From contig CAZOAJ010000002.1 in assembly GCA_964577935.1 (NCBI GenBank), positions 62,001 to 126,000 of the forward strand: a stretch of DNA of 64,000 bases, read 5' to 3'. The stretch comes from JABDGV01 sp964577935 (GTDB lineage Bacteria; Chlamydiota; Chlamydiia; Chlamydiales; FEN-1388). Below the pieces are notes generated by a model that searched no databases, was not told the DNA's origin, and was given only the letters and a program-made list of their open reading frames with translations. A program made the position numbers and the translations under genes. Position 1 is the first letter of the stretch. Every line of letters begins with the position of its first letter. Of this stretch, positions 1 to 9,560 are shown one piece after another.

Positions 1-11
1 GAAATTTAAAT

Positions 12-1628
12 TTGATGAAGAGCCGCCCGATGGCTCTTAAATCTGTCTTTATTCTTCTCGCAGCATCAGCGACAGCAACTACCTGCCTCTTTATTCTTCA
101 AGGAGTTATATTCAATCCTGAATATATGTGGATACGTCCGACACTTGCAACAAAGACGAGTGTTCCAGTTGTTGCTCCTTGGTGGATCCATTTTATAGGA
201 ATACTTGGAGTTTCGGCCTTCTCGCTCCGCTTTTGGATTCAATGGTGGCAGGCTGAAGTTCATAAGAAAAGCTATCTATCACCTCTCTTCTGGCGCATAA
301 GCCTCACGGGAGCACTCCTTGCAATCTCCTACTTTATCTATATTCATGACTGGGTAAACCTGGTTGGCCCTTTAATCGCTGTTATCCCCTACATTAGAAA
401 TCTCCAGCTCATCTCTCGCAAAGAAAGGCAGTGCGCTCAAGCGGCACATATCGACACCTCTCCTACACTTTTTATTATCACTTGCGAAACCAGCGCCGAC
501 CAGTTGGGAGCAAATGTAGTTAATCGGCTTAAAGAACGTCATCCTGAATGGAAGTTCAAGGGCATTACCGGTCCCTATCTAAGAAATGCCGGCGTAGAAA
601 CCATCTTTGAAATGGAACAGCTTCGAGTGATGGGCTTATCTCATGTCCTGAAGAAGCTTCCTACAATATTACGATGTCTTAAAAGGGTTACAAATATAAT
701 TCTACAGACCCCAAATGCCTCTGTTATTTGTATCGACAGCCCCTCGTTCAGCCTGCGTCTTGCCAAAAAATTGCGAAAAAAGGGATTTGGCAAAATTTCA
801 CAACCTACAGAAAATTCATCAAATAACTTTAACGGAAAAATAATACAGTATGTAGCTCCTAGCGTCTGGGCCTATAAAGAAGAGAGAGCCGAAGTATGTG
901 CTCGGTACTGGGATCTCTTACTAACTCTCTATCGATTCGAGCCGCAATATTTCGCTCAAACAAACCTAAAAACCATTTGGACAGGGCATCCGATTGTTGA
1001 CAGGATTGAACCAAATCACAGATCCACATCTGATCTGATAGCACTTTTTCCCGGAAGCAGACCTCTAGAGATTCAAAAAAATCTTACCATCCACCTTAAA
1101 GCATTGCAAATTGCATTTAAAGAGATTGGCCCTAGACCTATAGCCATCTCGCTTGCCCCAGGGCTTGATCAAGCCGATCGAAAAACAATAGAATTTCTTA
1201 TCAATAAATTTGATATCGATGCAGAGCTTGTCGATGAAAGCCTGCGATTTGATCTCATGAAAAAAGCTCACTTTGCACTTGCCAAGTCCGGCACCGTAAC
1301 GCTTGAGCTTGCTCTTTCAAAGACCCCAACAATAGTCACATATCCTCTAAGCCTTCTCAACTACTTGTTCGCAAAATGGGTCTTGAGACCTCATATTAAT
1401 AAATTCGCTCTCCCTAACATCATTTCTAAAAAAGAAATCTTTCCTGAGTATATCTCACGAAATGTTCATCCAAATGAAGTAGCAAGAGCAATTATCAAAA
1501 TCTCTCAAGATGATTACTACCGTGAGCGGATGATGCTTGATATGCAACACATCCATGAGGCTTTAAAAGTATCTGGAAGGAAGGCTGAGGACATTGCAGC
1601 CGAAGCCATCGAGGAATATTTTGTATGA
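12..1628 (+). CDS. lpxB: Lipid-A-disaccharide synthase with N-terminal LAB_N membrane domain
   Basis: LpxB joins UDP-2,3-diacylglucosamine to lipid X to make the lipid A disaccharide at the inner membrane. The first ~140 residues contain hydrophobic segments and a LAB_N-type stretch (RFWIQWWQAE near residue 75, then a YIRNLQL end near 130). The rest is a GT-B glycosyltransferase fold with QYVAPSVWAY, WTGHPIVD and LFPGSRPLEI, all typical of LpxB. A LAB_N-LpxB fusion is the chlamydial arrangement. The usual GExSGD loop reads CETSAD here. The frame is open to the left edge of the window (TTG at 12, ATG at 15), so the true start may lie outside it; chlamydial homologues are somewhat longer than 538 aa. 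The stop overlaps the next gene by 4 bp, indicating translational coupling. Confidence 0.93.
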   Translation: MMKSRPMALKSVFILLAASATATTCLFILQGVIFNPEYMWIRPTLATKTSVPVVAPWWIHFIGILGVSAFSLRFWIQWWQAEVHKKSYLSPLFWRISLTGALLAISYFIYIHDWVNLVGPLIAVIPYIRNLQLISRKERQCAQAAHIDTSPTLFIITCETSADQLGANVVNRLKERHPEWKFKGITGPYLRNAGVETIFEMEQLRVMGLSHVLKKLPTILRCLKRVTNIILQTPNASVICIDSPSFSLRLAKKLRKKGFGKISQPTENSSNNFNGKIIQYVAPSVWAYKEERAEVCARYWDLLLTLYRFEPQYFAQTNLKTIWTGHPIVDRIEPNHRSTSDLIALFPGSRPLEIQKNLTIHLKALQIAFKEIGPRPIAISLAPGLDQADRKTIEFLINKFDIDAELVDESLRFDLMKKAHFALAKSGTVTLELALSKTPTIVTYPLSLLNYLFAKWVLRPHINKFALPNIISKKEIFPEYISRNVHPNEVARAIIKISQDDYYRERMMLDMQHIHEALKVSGRKAEDIAAEAIEEYFV

Positions 1629-2209
1629 AATTCCTTTCTATTCTGATCTTTCCGCTCAAAATCCTTCTCCATCTCTATCTATCCACGCTACGAATAAAAA
1701 CTTCAGGTAAAAAGGAGCTTGAAGAACTCCTAGATTCAAGCGAGCCTGTTATCATCGCCCTCTGGCACAACAAACTTTTCATGGTTCCCATCCTCAGAAC
1801 CCTTGCAACGAAAAGGCTTTTCCGAATTGCCATAAGCAACAGTAAAGATGGAGATCTCGCAACACAGCTTGCAGAAAGCTATGACCGATTCAAGGTTATT
1901 CGCGTACGGCATAATGCTCGTTTTGAAGCCCTCAATACAATGACGGAATCAACAAGAGCTGGCTCATGCCTCGTCATTACACCCGATGGCCCACGAGGAC
2001 CACGCCATGAAGTTAAGGCAGGCGCTCTCTTTATAGCGCAAAGAACAAAAGCATCCGTTGTCCCCTTTACCTGGAATGCCCAGAGAGCTTGGAGACTGAA
2101 AAGCTGGGACCGCTTTGAGATTCCACTCCCTTTTACGACTGTTGATGTACGCTTCGGACCAATTCTACCTCCTCAAACAAGTGCAGATGAACTACAGAAG
2201 ATCCTCTAG
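1625..2209 (+). CDS. DUF374 lysophospholipid acyltransferase-like protein
   Basis: A 194-aa member of the DUF374 branch of the PlsC-like acyltransferases. An N-terminal hydrophobic segment (residues 5-22) is followed by LWHNKLFMVP, where the catalytic HX4D is replaced by the DUF374-style WHN. Later come the conserved TPDGPRGPRHEVK loop (residues ~118-130) and the KSWDRFEIPLPF block. The likely role is acyl transfer in lipid A or phospholipid synthesis at the inner membrane, but the substrate cannot be read from sequence. Its ATG overlaps the lpxB stop (ATGA), so the two are probably co-transcribed, which fits lipid A modification. Confidence 0.85.
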   Translation: MKFLSILIFPLKILLHLYLSTLRIKTSGKKELEELLDSSEPVIIALWHNKLFMVPILRTLATKRLFRIAISNSKDGDLATQLAESYDRFKVIRVRHNARFEALNTMTESTRAGSCLVITPDGPRGPRHEVKAGALFIAQRTKASVVPFTWNAQRAWRLKSWDRFEIPLPFTTVDVRFGPILPPQTSADELQKIL

Positions 2210-2412
2210 AAACAAACCACCGCAATACAATACTCACGACAACATGAAGACGCTCCAATATATGTGAAAAACTTTTCTCGACAATGTCTTGATCTAATCT
2301 CAAACTCGCCCTATACGCTTTGTCCGAACTCACTAGTCTCAGGGACTGTGCAAGGGATTGTGAAAAATGAGATACCATCATATTATCACAAAAAATATGT
2401 CGAACGGTAAGC

Positions 2413-2820
2413 ATGACCATTGAGCCTACTCAGAAATCATACAATGCCTTTATAGAGTGCGTTCAGGATAAAAATTTGGGCATACTACGACTTGAAAAGT
2501 CCGGAAAAGAGGTACACCTTTCGTACAAAAAAAGTTCTGAGACTTGTTTTTATGAGAGAATTCTTGCTTTTTTTGGGTATTATGGAACCTCTAAAGAAAT
2601 CTCAAACTTCATGACAGCCAACCTAGGAGCATTTAAACAAAAGTTCCTAGCGTCAACAGCATCTGAAGAAGCCCTTCAACAAAATAAAACTCTGCTATCT
2701 TGCTTTCATGAGAGAAAAATTGAGGCAAGAAAAACCCCTCGCTCACTTGATGTATCTGTTGAAAACCTGTTCGACAAGCTGCTGTTTGATGCTAAAGTGA
2801 ATATTCTCAAAAAGAATTAG
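2413..2820 (+). CDS. Hypothetical protein, 135 aa
   Basis: I do not recognise this protein. It is charged and mostly predicted alpha-helical, with no signal peptide or transmembrane segment. The 3' end overlaps the convergent plsX stop by 14 bp. The ATG has no strong Shine-Dalgarno sequence (CGGTAAGC upstream), and the ~200-bp gap before it contains no other gene that I can support. It could be a small lineage-specific cytosolic or secreted protein; there is no positive evidence for either. Confidence 0.5.
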   Translation: MTIEPTQKSYNAFIECVQDKNLGILRLEKSGKEVHLSYKKSSETCFYERILAFFGYYGTSKEISNFMTANLGAFKQKFLASTASEEALQQNKTLLSCFHERKIEARKTPRSLDVSVENLFDKLLFDAKVNILKKN

Positions 2821-3757
2821 TCTCATGATTCATATAAGAGGCTTCTAATTCAGTACTAAGCCGGCTCAAAAAACCGCCTTGCATGTGAACAATGAGTTTT
2901 TTCAAAGCGCCTAAAAATACGTCCGGCGTTGCGCTGCCATGACACTTCATAACATACGCATCGAGACCTGTAAGGAGTGCCCCTTGCTGTTTTGCCGCTT
3001 TTACCCGCTGGCAATTTCGATTTTGCATGACTCCAGAAGGCAATTGATCGAGGAGAAACGAAGACATAGCTTCAAAGGACTTGATGAGGATATTTCCGGT
3101 AAAACCATCGGTCACAACAACATCAACAACTCCTTCAAGGACATTTTTAGGCTCAATATTCCCTATAAAGCCTGGAAGATTCTGAAAAAGTTCCTGAACT
3201 ACACGCTTATGTTCGACTGCTCCTTTTGACCCTTCACTCCCGATATTAAGAAGACCTATCCTCGTATTGAGAACGCCCGATGCACGAGCATAAGCACTGC
3301 CAAGATATGCCCAATTTTCCATCTGTTTGCTTGAACGATCAATTGTTCCCCCTACATCAAGAACATACAAAGGATGATCGAGTAATGAAAGCTCAGCAAC
3401 AAGTGCTGGACGTCTGATGTGAGGAAGTTTTTTTAAATGGAGAACCGACCCTACAACCAAAGCTCCTGTGTTTGCGCAAGTAATAAGCGCATCACAAAGC
3501 CCTGATTTCACATCAAATAAAGCTCGAACAAGACTTGATTTTTGCTTATTTTTGATCGCAGAGAGCGGGTCATCGTCCATCGTAATGGTTTCAGAGCAGA
3601 CTATAGAATGGATCTGCTTATGAAGCGCGATTTTAACGGATGGTGAATGATAGACAAAGAAATCGACAAAAGGAAACTCTTGAACGATAGAAAGGATGGA
3701 ACAAGCGAGCACATCAGGGGGAGAATCTCCCCCCATGAGATCTACCGCTATTTTCAC
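2807..3757 (-). CDS. plsX: Phosphate acyltransferase PlsX
   Basis: PlsX converts acyl-ACP to acyl-phosphate, the first step of the PlsX/PlsY route to lysophosphatidic acid. The 316-aa protein starts with the family-typical MKIAVDLMGGDSPP and contains SLVRALFDVKSG, ALITCANTGALV and DVGGTIDRSSKQ. The length is normal. It is the last gene of the tyrP-yceD-rpmF-plsX run on the minus strand; rpmF-plsX adjacency is widely conserved in bacteria and links ribosome and membrane synthesis. Confidence 0.95.
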   Translation of the reverse strand: MKIAVDLMGGDSPPDVLACSILSIVQEFPFVDFFVYHSPSVKIALHKQIHSIVCSETITMDDDPLSAIKNKQKSSLVRALFDVKSGLCDALITCANTGALVVGSVLHLKKLPHIRRPALVAELSLLDHPLYVLDVGGTIDRSSKQMENWAYLGSAYARASGVLNTRIGLLNIGSEGSKGAVEHKRVVQELFQNLPGFIGNIEPKNVLEGVVDVVVTDGFTGNILIKSFEAMSSFLLDQLPSGVMQNRNCQRVKAAKQQGALLTGLDAYVMKCHGSATPDVFLGALKKLIVHMQGGFLSRLSTELEASYMNHETNSF

Positions 3758-3856
3758 GGTAAAGCTGCAGCGATTTTGTTGAGCATCAATCTATTACCTC
3801 TCATAAGGCACTTTGAGCTCTTTAGGAAGCGTGCAAAATAAATTGCACTTTTCCCT

Positions 3857-4039
3857 TTACTCAGCCGCTACTTGTAATACTTGTCTGCCGGCATAAACAC
3901 CGCATGATGCACATACAACATGGGGCATTTTTGCAGCGCCGCAGTTTTTACATGAACCCAACGTTTTGGGTTTCTTTGCATGGTGAGCTCGCTTCGAATT
4001 TTTACGAGCATTTGAATGACGGTTACGTGGTACTGCCAT
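3857..4039 (-). CDS. rpmF: 50S ribosomal protein L32
   Basis: A 60-aa L32 of the zinc-binding type. The basic N-terminus MAVPRNRHSNARKNSKRAHH is the family signature. It is followed by two CxxC pairs (CKNC and CASC) that coordinate zinc. It lies between the DUF177 gene and plsX on the same strand, as in many bacteria. Confidence 0.97.
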   Translation of the reverse strand: MAVPRNRHSNARKNSKRAHHAKKPKTLGSCKNCGAAKMPHVVCASCGVYAGRQVLQVAAE

Positions 4040-4088
4040 AAACTTACTGTCTCAACTTTTACAACGATAATGTGACAAACACTATATA

Positions 4089-4562
4089 TTACTCGAACAA
4101 ATCTTGAAAGGGGCGAAAAACACCCTCTTCATTTACATCTTCTTTTGGCTTCGAATAAAATTTTGAAACTTCATTACGATGTTTGCATTGTCCGGCTCCA
4201 CACTGTGGAAAGAGCGGGATTTGCACGAGAAGCTCTTCGCGAAGAGCTTCTTGAAAATCCCATACTCCGCCTCGAATTTCTTCCAGCGGTTTTTCAAACC
4301 GCCAATCACTCAATGTGACATCAAGTGAAAATGGTTCTGAACAGACAGCACATCGAGCGGTAAACTGTGCCTCTGCTTCGAGTTCAACAATCAAGTAATC
4401 TCCTGCAATATATGCAAGACCACTGACTTGAATCGGCTGCGTACAGCCTAAATCTGTATCGTTCTCAAGTTCTAAGAACTTTGGAGAGATCAGGCAATTA
4501 ATTGCCTCTTCTTCTCCCGACTTGAGACGGTCGATATGAATAGATGTTTCTTTAGAGCTCAT
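4089..4562 (-). CDS. yceD: DUF177 (YceD) family protein
   Basis: A 157-aa DUF177 protein, the family normally encoded just upstream of rpmF and associated with 23S rRNA accumulation in bacteria and plastids. The visible family features are a beta-rich middle with CAVCSEPF (residues ~91-98) and a second Cys pair in CGAGQC near residue 122, which together could bind a metal. The acidic C-terminus ends EEGVFRPFQDLFE. The start codon overlaps the tyrP stop by 4 bp and the reading order continues into rpmF and plsX, so one operon is likely. Confidence 0.85.
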   Translation of the reverse strand: MSSKETSIHIDRLKSGEEEAINCLISPKFLELENDTDLGCTQPIQVSGLAYIAGDYLIVELEAEAQFTARCAVCSEPFSLDVTLSDWRFEKPLEEIRGGVWDFQEALREELLVQIPLFPQCGAGQCKHRNEVSKFYSKPKEDVNEEGVFRPFQDLFE

Positions 4563-5722
4563 AGCAAATGTACTAATTCAATTAATAGTTCAATAAACAC
4601 AAAGACAAAAAGCAAGGCTAAGACAATCTTTGATCGAAAAATACCATAGAGCTGCTCTTTTTTGATCCCAATAAGAAGAGGCATCACGCCAAGAAGAAGA
4701 GCACACCCAATTCCTCCAGCAAATCCTAACGCTTCTAAAAACAAAGAGGGGTTAGCTATTGCAATAAGTGTTGTAGGAATGAGAATCAAGCCAATAAGAG
4801 CCGCAGCATGAGACCCTCGAGAGGTCGATAAACCAAGTCCATCCGCTAAAAAATCTAAAAGACCAAGACCTACCCCTAAAAGAGAAGTCGTTATAGCTGC
4901 GAAAGCAAAGAGCTCTCCCGCTCCGAAGAGAACAGGCGCTTGCACAGATCTTGCAAGCGGAGCAATAGCGTCCTGCCCCTGCTGTAAAGCAACCTCAAGA
5001 CCTCCGGCATATGGGACAACTCCAAGAAGAACTGTCTGCCAAAGTATGTAAATAAAAAAAGTTGAGCTCGACCCAATAAGGATGCAGCGGCGAACGAGAG
5101 ATCGATCGTAGTTCAAAATTGCCGCAAGTGATGGCACTGTCCCCTGAAATCCAAACGAAGTAAAAAGCACTGGAAGAGCCAAAGGAGCATCTCTCCATGA
5201 AGCTCTTTCAAGCAATGCAAAGTCAACATGAGGCATACCAAAGATGATGAAGAGAGCATACGAAGCAATCAAAATCATCATAAAACTAACATTCATTCTT
5301 AGGAGAAGCTTGAAGCTTGGCCAAAGAGCGATCGCCGCAAAACATGCAACCAATATGATGATCACAGGCGATGGTTGAATTCCCATAAAACGGGATACTA
5401 CCCCCGATAATCCAACTAAATAAGCAACTATCAGTGATAAGAAAAGAAATAAAGACAAAACCCAAGCCGCATATTTGCCAACTTTTCCTAGGGATTCGGC
5501 AGAGAGAGTTACAAGATTTGGACGCCCTCCATGCAAACAGCAGATATCGCCTAAAATAAGGCCTGTAGAGGCCATAAATACCCAGGAGAGAGCAAGAAAG
5601 AGAAGAGAAGGCAGATATCCACCGCTACTCGTGGCAACAGGAAGCCCAAGCATTCCGCCACCAATGGAGGTGCCTGCTACAAGAAGTGATCCGGTAATGA
5701 GATTACGTAATTGCGATTTCAT
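4559..5722 (-). CDS. tyrP: Aromatic amino acid permease (TyrP family)
   Basis: A 387-aa polytopic membrane protein with about 11 hydrophobic segments. The N-terminus NLITGSLLVAGTSIGGGMLGLP is the hallmark of the hydroxy/aromatic amino acid permease family (TyrP/Mtr), and FTSFGFQGTVPSLA in the middle is another conserved block. It would import tyrosine or tryptophan by proton symport, which matters in an auxotrophic intracellular bacterium. Chlamydiae commonly carry tyrP copies. It overlaps the yceD start by 4 bp and is the first gene of the run. Confidence 0.92.
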   Translation of the reverse strand: MKSQLRNLITGSLLVAGTSIGGGMLGLPVATSSGGYLPSLLFLALSWVFMASTGLILGDICCLHGGRPNLVTLSAESLGKVGKYAAWVLSLFLFLSLIVAYLVGLSGVVSRFMGIQPSPVIIILVACFAAIALWPSFKLLLRMNVSFMMILIASYALFIIFGMPHVDFALLERASWRDAPLALPVLFTSFGFQGTVPSLAAILNYDRSLVRRCILIGSSSTFFIYILWQTVLLGVVPYAGGLEVALQQGQDAIAPLARSVQAPVLFGAGELFAFAAITTSLLGVGLGLLDFLADGLGLSTSRGSHAAALIGLILIPTTLIAIANPSLFLEALGFAGGIGCALLLGVMPLLIGIKKEQLYGIFRSKIVLALLFVFVFIELLIELVHLL

Positions 5723-5845
5723 ATTTTTAAAAATGGAAAGACTATATCAGAAATTCTGACCAAAAAAAACCTATTTCTCTTTCGTTATTTCAGATAAGCA
5801 AACTTAATAGATAATCTTAAGATAAATCTTAGAAGATAGCTGATT

Positions 5846-6520
5846 TTAGATCTCTTGATCCCAAAACCTGGTGGACCAGAAAGAGGTTCCGTAGGAAATA
5901 AGAAGCTCCTCATTTTTTTCGATCTTGCGCAGTGAAATAATATTTGGGATATAAAATCCATGTTTCCCTAACTGAATTTTTTCCCACTTCACGGCCAAAT
6001 TCGGTCTCTCTGAGTGGTTAATAAATCGCATAAGAGAGCCATAACGAAAGCCATCAATAAGAATCTGATCGATCCCGATTCTTTGCGGATATTTTAAGCA
6101 ATAGGGGTTAATGCGAGGAAAAATGAATCCTTTATTTCGAAGGACTCCTGTAAAAGTGCCTATACAAATACCTTTTTCGATAGGTTCAACAGCGAAAAGT
6201 CCAAACCCTTTTCTGGGAGAGACATATCGAATAAGGAAGGGAATTTGAGGAATTGAACAATCAATTTGGCGACCAAAATAGGAGCGCAGCTTCGATGATC
6301 CAATAATTATGCTTTCTGAATATTGAAACCCGAAAGTATCCAGGAGAAGTTGATTCGTGAGAGGATAAATTACCCCCTCACGAGAAACTTTAAGCCAACC
6401 CAGAAGAGGAGCTGCTTGGAAAGAGCCCTGATTACCAATTACTCTTCTGTCGGAAGAATATGGATTTTTGGGGTTGCAGTCGGGTTGTGAAGACGAGTCT
6501 GGTGTTGTTGAAGCTGCCAT
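5846..6520 (-). CDS. SET-domain protein (NUE-like lysine methyltransferase candidate)
   Basis: A 224-aa protein whose C-terminal two thirds is a SET domain. SPRKGFGLFAVEPIEKG starts the fold, GSLMRFINHSERPN (residues ~175-188) carries the RFINHS/PN SAM-binding pseudoknot motif, and ENEELLISYG supplies the catalytic tyrosine region. Chlamydia encodes a SET protein (NUE) reported to be secreted and to methylate histones; this one is of similar size. The first ~60 residues are Ser/Pro-rich and could be a secretion or linker region. The ATG at 6520 lies 82 bp inside the end of the upstream 501-aa gene in another frame, so the two are probably coupled. A later start is possible but no ATG or GTG is obvious before the domain. 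Confidence 0.85.
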   Translation of the reverse strand: MAASTTPDSSSQPDCNPKNPYSSDRRVIGNQGSFQAAPLLGWLKVSREGVIYPLTNQLLLDTFGFQYSESIIIGSSKLRSYFGRQIDCSIPQIPFLIRYVSPRKGFGLFAVEPIEKGICIGTFTGVLRNKGFIFPRINPYCLKYPQRIGIDQILIDGFRYGSLMRFINHSERPNLAVKWEKIQLGKHGFYIPNIISLRKIEKNEELLISYGTSFWSTRFWDQEI

Positions 6521-7911
6521 CTTAAAAACTTAATGCTTGTATCAAGATAGCTTGTTTCTGATTTGAAGAAATCCCAGAAGTTTTTGATTGGGCGCGTATC
6601 AGGACTGCCTCCGTCTATAAGCGCTCGAGCTTTGGGTGTCATATAAAAACCATAACTCGCAAGAACAATCCCATTGAAGAAAAGCCTTGGAATGATTCGA
6701 AAAGGAAGAGCAAGGAACTTTATCCCCTCTTGAATAAGCGAAGGCATCCAGTTCCAAACAGTAGAAGCGATAGATGATACTTTATTGATAGTCCAGCTTA
6801 TAGCTGTTCCAATCCCTGGAGCGTCTAGTACAAAGCCGAAGAAGATTCCAGCCAGCTGTTCCGCTGATGTAATTCTTATATCTACGGGATATCCCGCAGC
6901 ATTGAGCATATCTCTTGAAAATGAAGCGCAGTTATGGTTTGCAAAGTTAAAAGTAGCTATTTTGCTCTCTTTCATGACCTCAAAAACCTTTTCAAGAGCA
7001 TCTTTCGACATAGGAAGCGTTGTAACAAAGCGGCCCCTGTGTGGTCGAGCTTCATCATAATCGCACATCACAACCTTTCCAGCTGTCGAACGACCTATTG
7101 CATAACGGCAAGGAACTGAAGCCTCTCCTTGATCGAGCTGAAAGCTCATTGAATAGACAAAACCTTCAGGAGTAATTACCCTGCAGCCATAGTGAGAAGG
7201 ACTCACCATTCCATGCATGTTAAGAACATTTGAATCATCTCCGCACATTCCACCTTCGGGCGAAGTATATACTTGTATGATCGCTTCAGGTGCTTGCTTG
7301 TTATTCGGATCACTCGATGCAAGAGCCTTAAGCTCTATCATTTCCGCATCAGTAAGCTTCTCAATGGGATAGGGAGTCTCGTAATTAAAAGGATCATTTT
7401 TTATGAACCCACCAGAAGCGAGTCTCGGAGAAACAAAGGTCCAGACAAGGTTTGAGTCGTTCTTATCTATCAGTTGATTCTGGCTTCTTAATTCATCACC
7501 TCGAACAGTCGCTCCAAACTCACTCCATGGAACGTAGACACCTTCCACCAAAACTTCGACGACGTCATTTACAACTCGGATAGATTCTTGATTACTTTCT
7601 GGATGGTTTAGAGCACCCATTAAAAAAGCAAAGCGGGTCTTAAGTAAAAATTGAGCACAATCGGGATCTACCTGAACAATTTTCGGATCAAGACCTGTTT
7701 TTGCCCATTTTGGAGCGAGAGAATCGGTTAAGGCCTGACGCTTTTGAGCGTCGCTTAACACTTCTCTTTGCAACGCTCGAGGAAGAGCATTCTGCACAAA
7801 TCGATCAATAGGCGAACGACCTGAAATTCGAGCTTCTTCTGAAGACCTCTGGGCAGTTGGTTGATCGACAACGGGAGCGCAACCTAGACAAGACTTAAGA
7901 GATTGAATCAT
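6439..7911 (-). CDS. Putative permuted papain-like (NlpC/LRAT-type) cysteine protease
   Basis: A ~490-aa protein with a central domain that resembles permuted NlpC/P60 or LRAT-type folds. A histidine-containing strand (NMHGMVSPSHYGC; His244/His251 counted from the upstream ATG at 7944) and GFVYSM are followed, ~90 residues later, by the helix start FNFANHNCASF, whose Cys339 is the likely nucleophile. Two amphipathic or hydrophobic stretches near residues 365-385 and 425-440 could contact membranes. The start is chosen at ATG 7911 (MIQSLKSCLGC); an upstream ATG at 7944 is also possible. Protease, deamidase or acyltransferase activity is inference. It overlaps the SET gene by 82 bp, suggesting a two-gene host-interaction unit. 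Confidence 0.6.
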   Translation of the reverse strand: MIQSLKSCLGCAPVVDQPTAQRSSEEARISGRSPIDRFVQNALPRALQREVLSDAQKRQALTDSLAPKWAKTGLDPKIVQVDPDCAQFLLKTRFAFLMGALNHPESNQESIRVVNDVVEVLVEGVYVPWSEFGATVRGDELRSQNQLIDKNDSNLVWTFVSPRLASGGFIKNDPFNYETPYPIEKLTDAEMIELKALASSDPNNKQAPEAIIQVYTSPEGGMCGDDSNVLNMHGMVSPSHYGCRVITPEGFVYSMSFQLDQGEASVPCRYAIGRSTAGKVVMCDYDEARPHRGRFVTTLPMSKDALEKVFEVMKESKIATFNFANHNCASFSRDMLNAAGYPVDIRITSAEQLAGIFFGFVLDAPGIGTAISWTINKVSSIASTVWNWMPSLIQEGIKFLALPFRIIPRLFFNGIVLASYGFYMTPKARALIDGGSPDTRPIKNFWDFFKSETSYLDTSIKFLRWQLQQHQTRLHNPTATPKIHILPTEE

Positions 7912-7946
7912 GGTATATTTTTTAGAAAAATTATAACAAATCATTA

Positions 7947-9560
7947 TTAAGAAATTTTAAAAACAGACTCTATTCTTAAAATCCCATTTTTATTTGCTAT
8001 AATCCTAAATCTTTCAAGAGTCGTGATATCCCCGACGGCAGAATGTTGAACGGTTTTCATGAGAAGGTTTAGGTGATAAATCTTTGGGAACTGAATCGTT
8101 TGGATCTCATTTTTTTGAGTATCGATAAGAACCCTCTCTTCGTGCGGATTTGAAGCACGTTTCAAGAGCTCGGAAAGATTTAATCTGAAGAGATGATGAT
8201 AATCAAAACGCCGGTCGTGAGTTCCTTTTTTTGGAGAACGAAGTCTTATACGTTTTTTATAGTAGAGTACAGTTTCTGGCCGTAAAACCTTTGCAAGTGA
8301 TTCAGGCGATTCAAGGTTACGAATATTGACAACTTCTTTAGGAAGTCGAACTGGATCGAGAAGATGAAAGTGCTCTCCAATAACTCCAAGTTTTTTATCG
8401 TGAGGACCTAGCACTTCCGTTTCAAAGTCATCAAACCATTGGCTTGCCTGCTGCTGGAGAAGATTTTTTAACCCCTCTTTAATTCGATCCTTAAGCACAT
8501 AGACAAAAGATGCGACGACGAGAAGAGAGATTGAGTCGATCAAAAAGGCCCCTTTCCAAAAGAAAAAGAGAAGATATAAACTCATAGCAACCCCTGCCGC
8601 AAGCGAGGCTGTAAGCTCTCCATATTTTTGAACAAAAGAGGATCTTTTAGTAGCAAGAAGCAGAGCAGATAAAGCAAATTTATTCAGAAGGCCTTCACGA
8701 TACAAAAACTGCTCTTTTTGCTCTTCATTAAGCGCTGAGGGATCGAGGGGTTCATGATAAAGCCTGCTGCGAAGAAGCTTTTCATCAAGTGCCTGTTTTT
8801 TAAGTTCTTCAACTTCAACTCCTTGTTCAGACAGCCCTCTATATGCTTGAAGCGATATCTGCTCAACAGACCTGCTTACAAATTCCTGAACATGTGAAAT
8901 ATGCTCGAAAACACTTCTTGGAGCCCCTCTCTTCATAGCTTCGGCATCTATCTGATCAATCCTGAGCCGGACCTGCTGCAAAAGCTCTAAAAGCCGTACC
9001 ATATCATGCTTTATCTCGATTGCATTTGCTGAGGAAGCCCTTTCAATCAACTCTATAGAATGATCTCGAAACTGACTTCGTATAATGTTTGCTGCAAGCT
9101 TCAGTTCCGAATTAATTGCTCTCTCCTCTTCTGCCTTAATCGGACGGGAAAGAATATGCTCGATGAGAGTAAAAGGAGATCTGGGATCTCCGCGATTAAG
9201 AAGTTCATCGAGAGCTACTTGAGGAGTTTTAAACCGCAAAAGATTTGTCCGATCGAGATAAAACTGCTCTTTTGAATAGGTATGTTCATTGACATGGAGG
9301 GCTGCAGGGATAAAAAGAAAGAATTCTTGAGTAACTCTGGCTTCCTGATTTCGGCTTCTGTTCCAGAATTTTAACCATGAGAACGTTAACGATAAGAACT
9401 TTGATTTCCAGAAGCTTGAACCGTTGCCAGGCTGAGGGAGGATATCGAGCTGACCTTCGATCTGCCAATCATCTCTGATGGTAAGTTTGGCATCGGCACT
9501 CGACTTGTTGGAAAAAACCCAGTTTGGCTCATCGAGTTTTACTGTCTGCTCATCAATCAT
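7947..9560 (-). CDS. Hypothetical membrane protein, 537 aa
   Basis: I cannot assign a family name. The N-terminal half is soluble and strongly helical, with a probable coiled coil at residues ~165-290. Two adjacent membrane segments follow (about residues 320-340 and 345-362: SLAAGVAMSLYLLFFFW and FLIDSISLLVVASFVYVL), then a basic C-terminal domain. The topology predicts a hairpin in the inner membrane with both large domains on the same side. It is 35 bp upstream of the protease-like gene on the same strand and probably shares a transcript with it and the SET gene. Confidence 0.65.
   Translation of the reverse strand: MIDEQTVKLDEPNWVFSNKSSADAKLTIRDDWQIEGQLDILPQPGNGSSFWKSKFLSLTFSWLKFWNRSRNQEARVTQEFFLFIPAALHVNEHTYSKEQFYLDRTNLLRFKTPQVALDELLNRGDPRSPFTLIEHILSRPIKAEEERAINSELKLAANIIRSQFRDHSIELIERASSANAIEIKHDMVRLLELLQQVRLRIDQIDAEAMKRGAPRSVFEHISHVQEFVSRSVEQISLQAYRGLSEQGVEVEELKKQALDEKLLRSRLYHEPLDPSALNEEQKEQFLYREGLLNKFALSALLLATKRSSFVQKYGELTASLAAGVAMSLYLLFFFWKGAFLIDSISLLVVASFVYVLKDRIKEGLKNLLQQQASQWFDDFETEVLGPHDKKLGVIGEHFHLLDPVRLPKEVVNIRNLESPESLAKVLRPETVLYYKKRIRLRSPKKGTHDRRFDYHHLFRLNLSELLKRASNPHEERVLIDTQKNEIQTIQFPKIYHLNLLMKTVQHSAVGDITTLERFRIIANKNGILRIESVFKIS

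Noticed and set aside
2133..2420. A 95-aa minus-strand open frame in the gap between the DUF374 gene and the 135-aa gene
   Set aside because: It overlaps the end of the DUF374 gene, has low-complexity composition and no ribosome site; better explained as chance.
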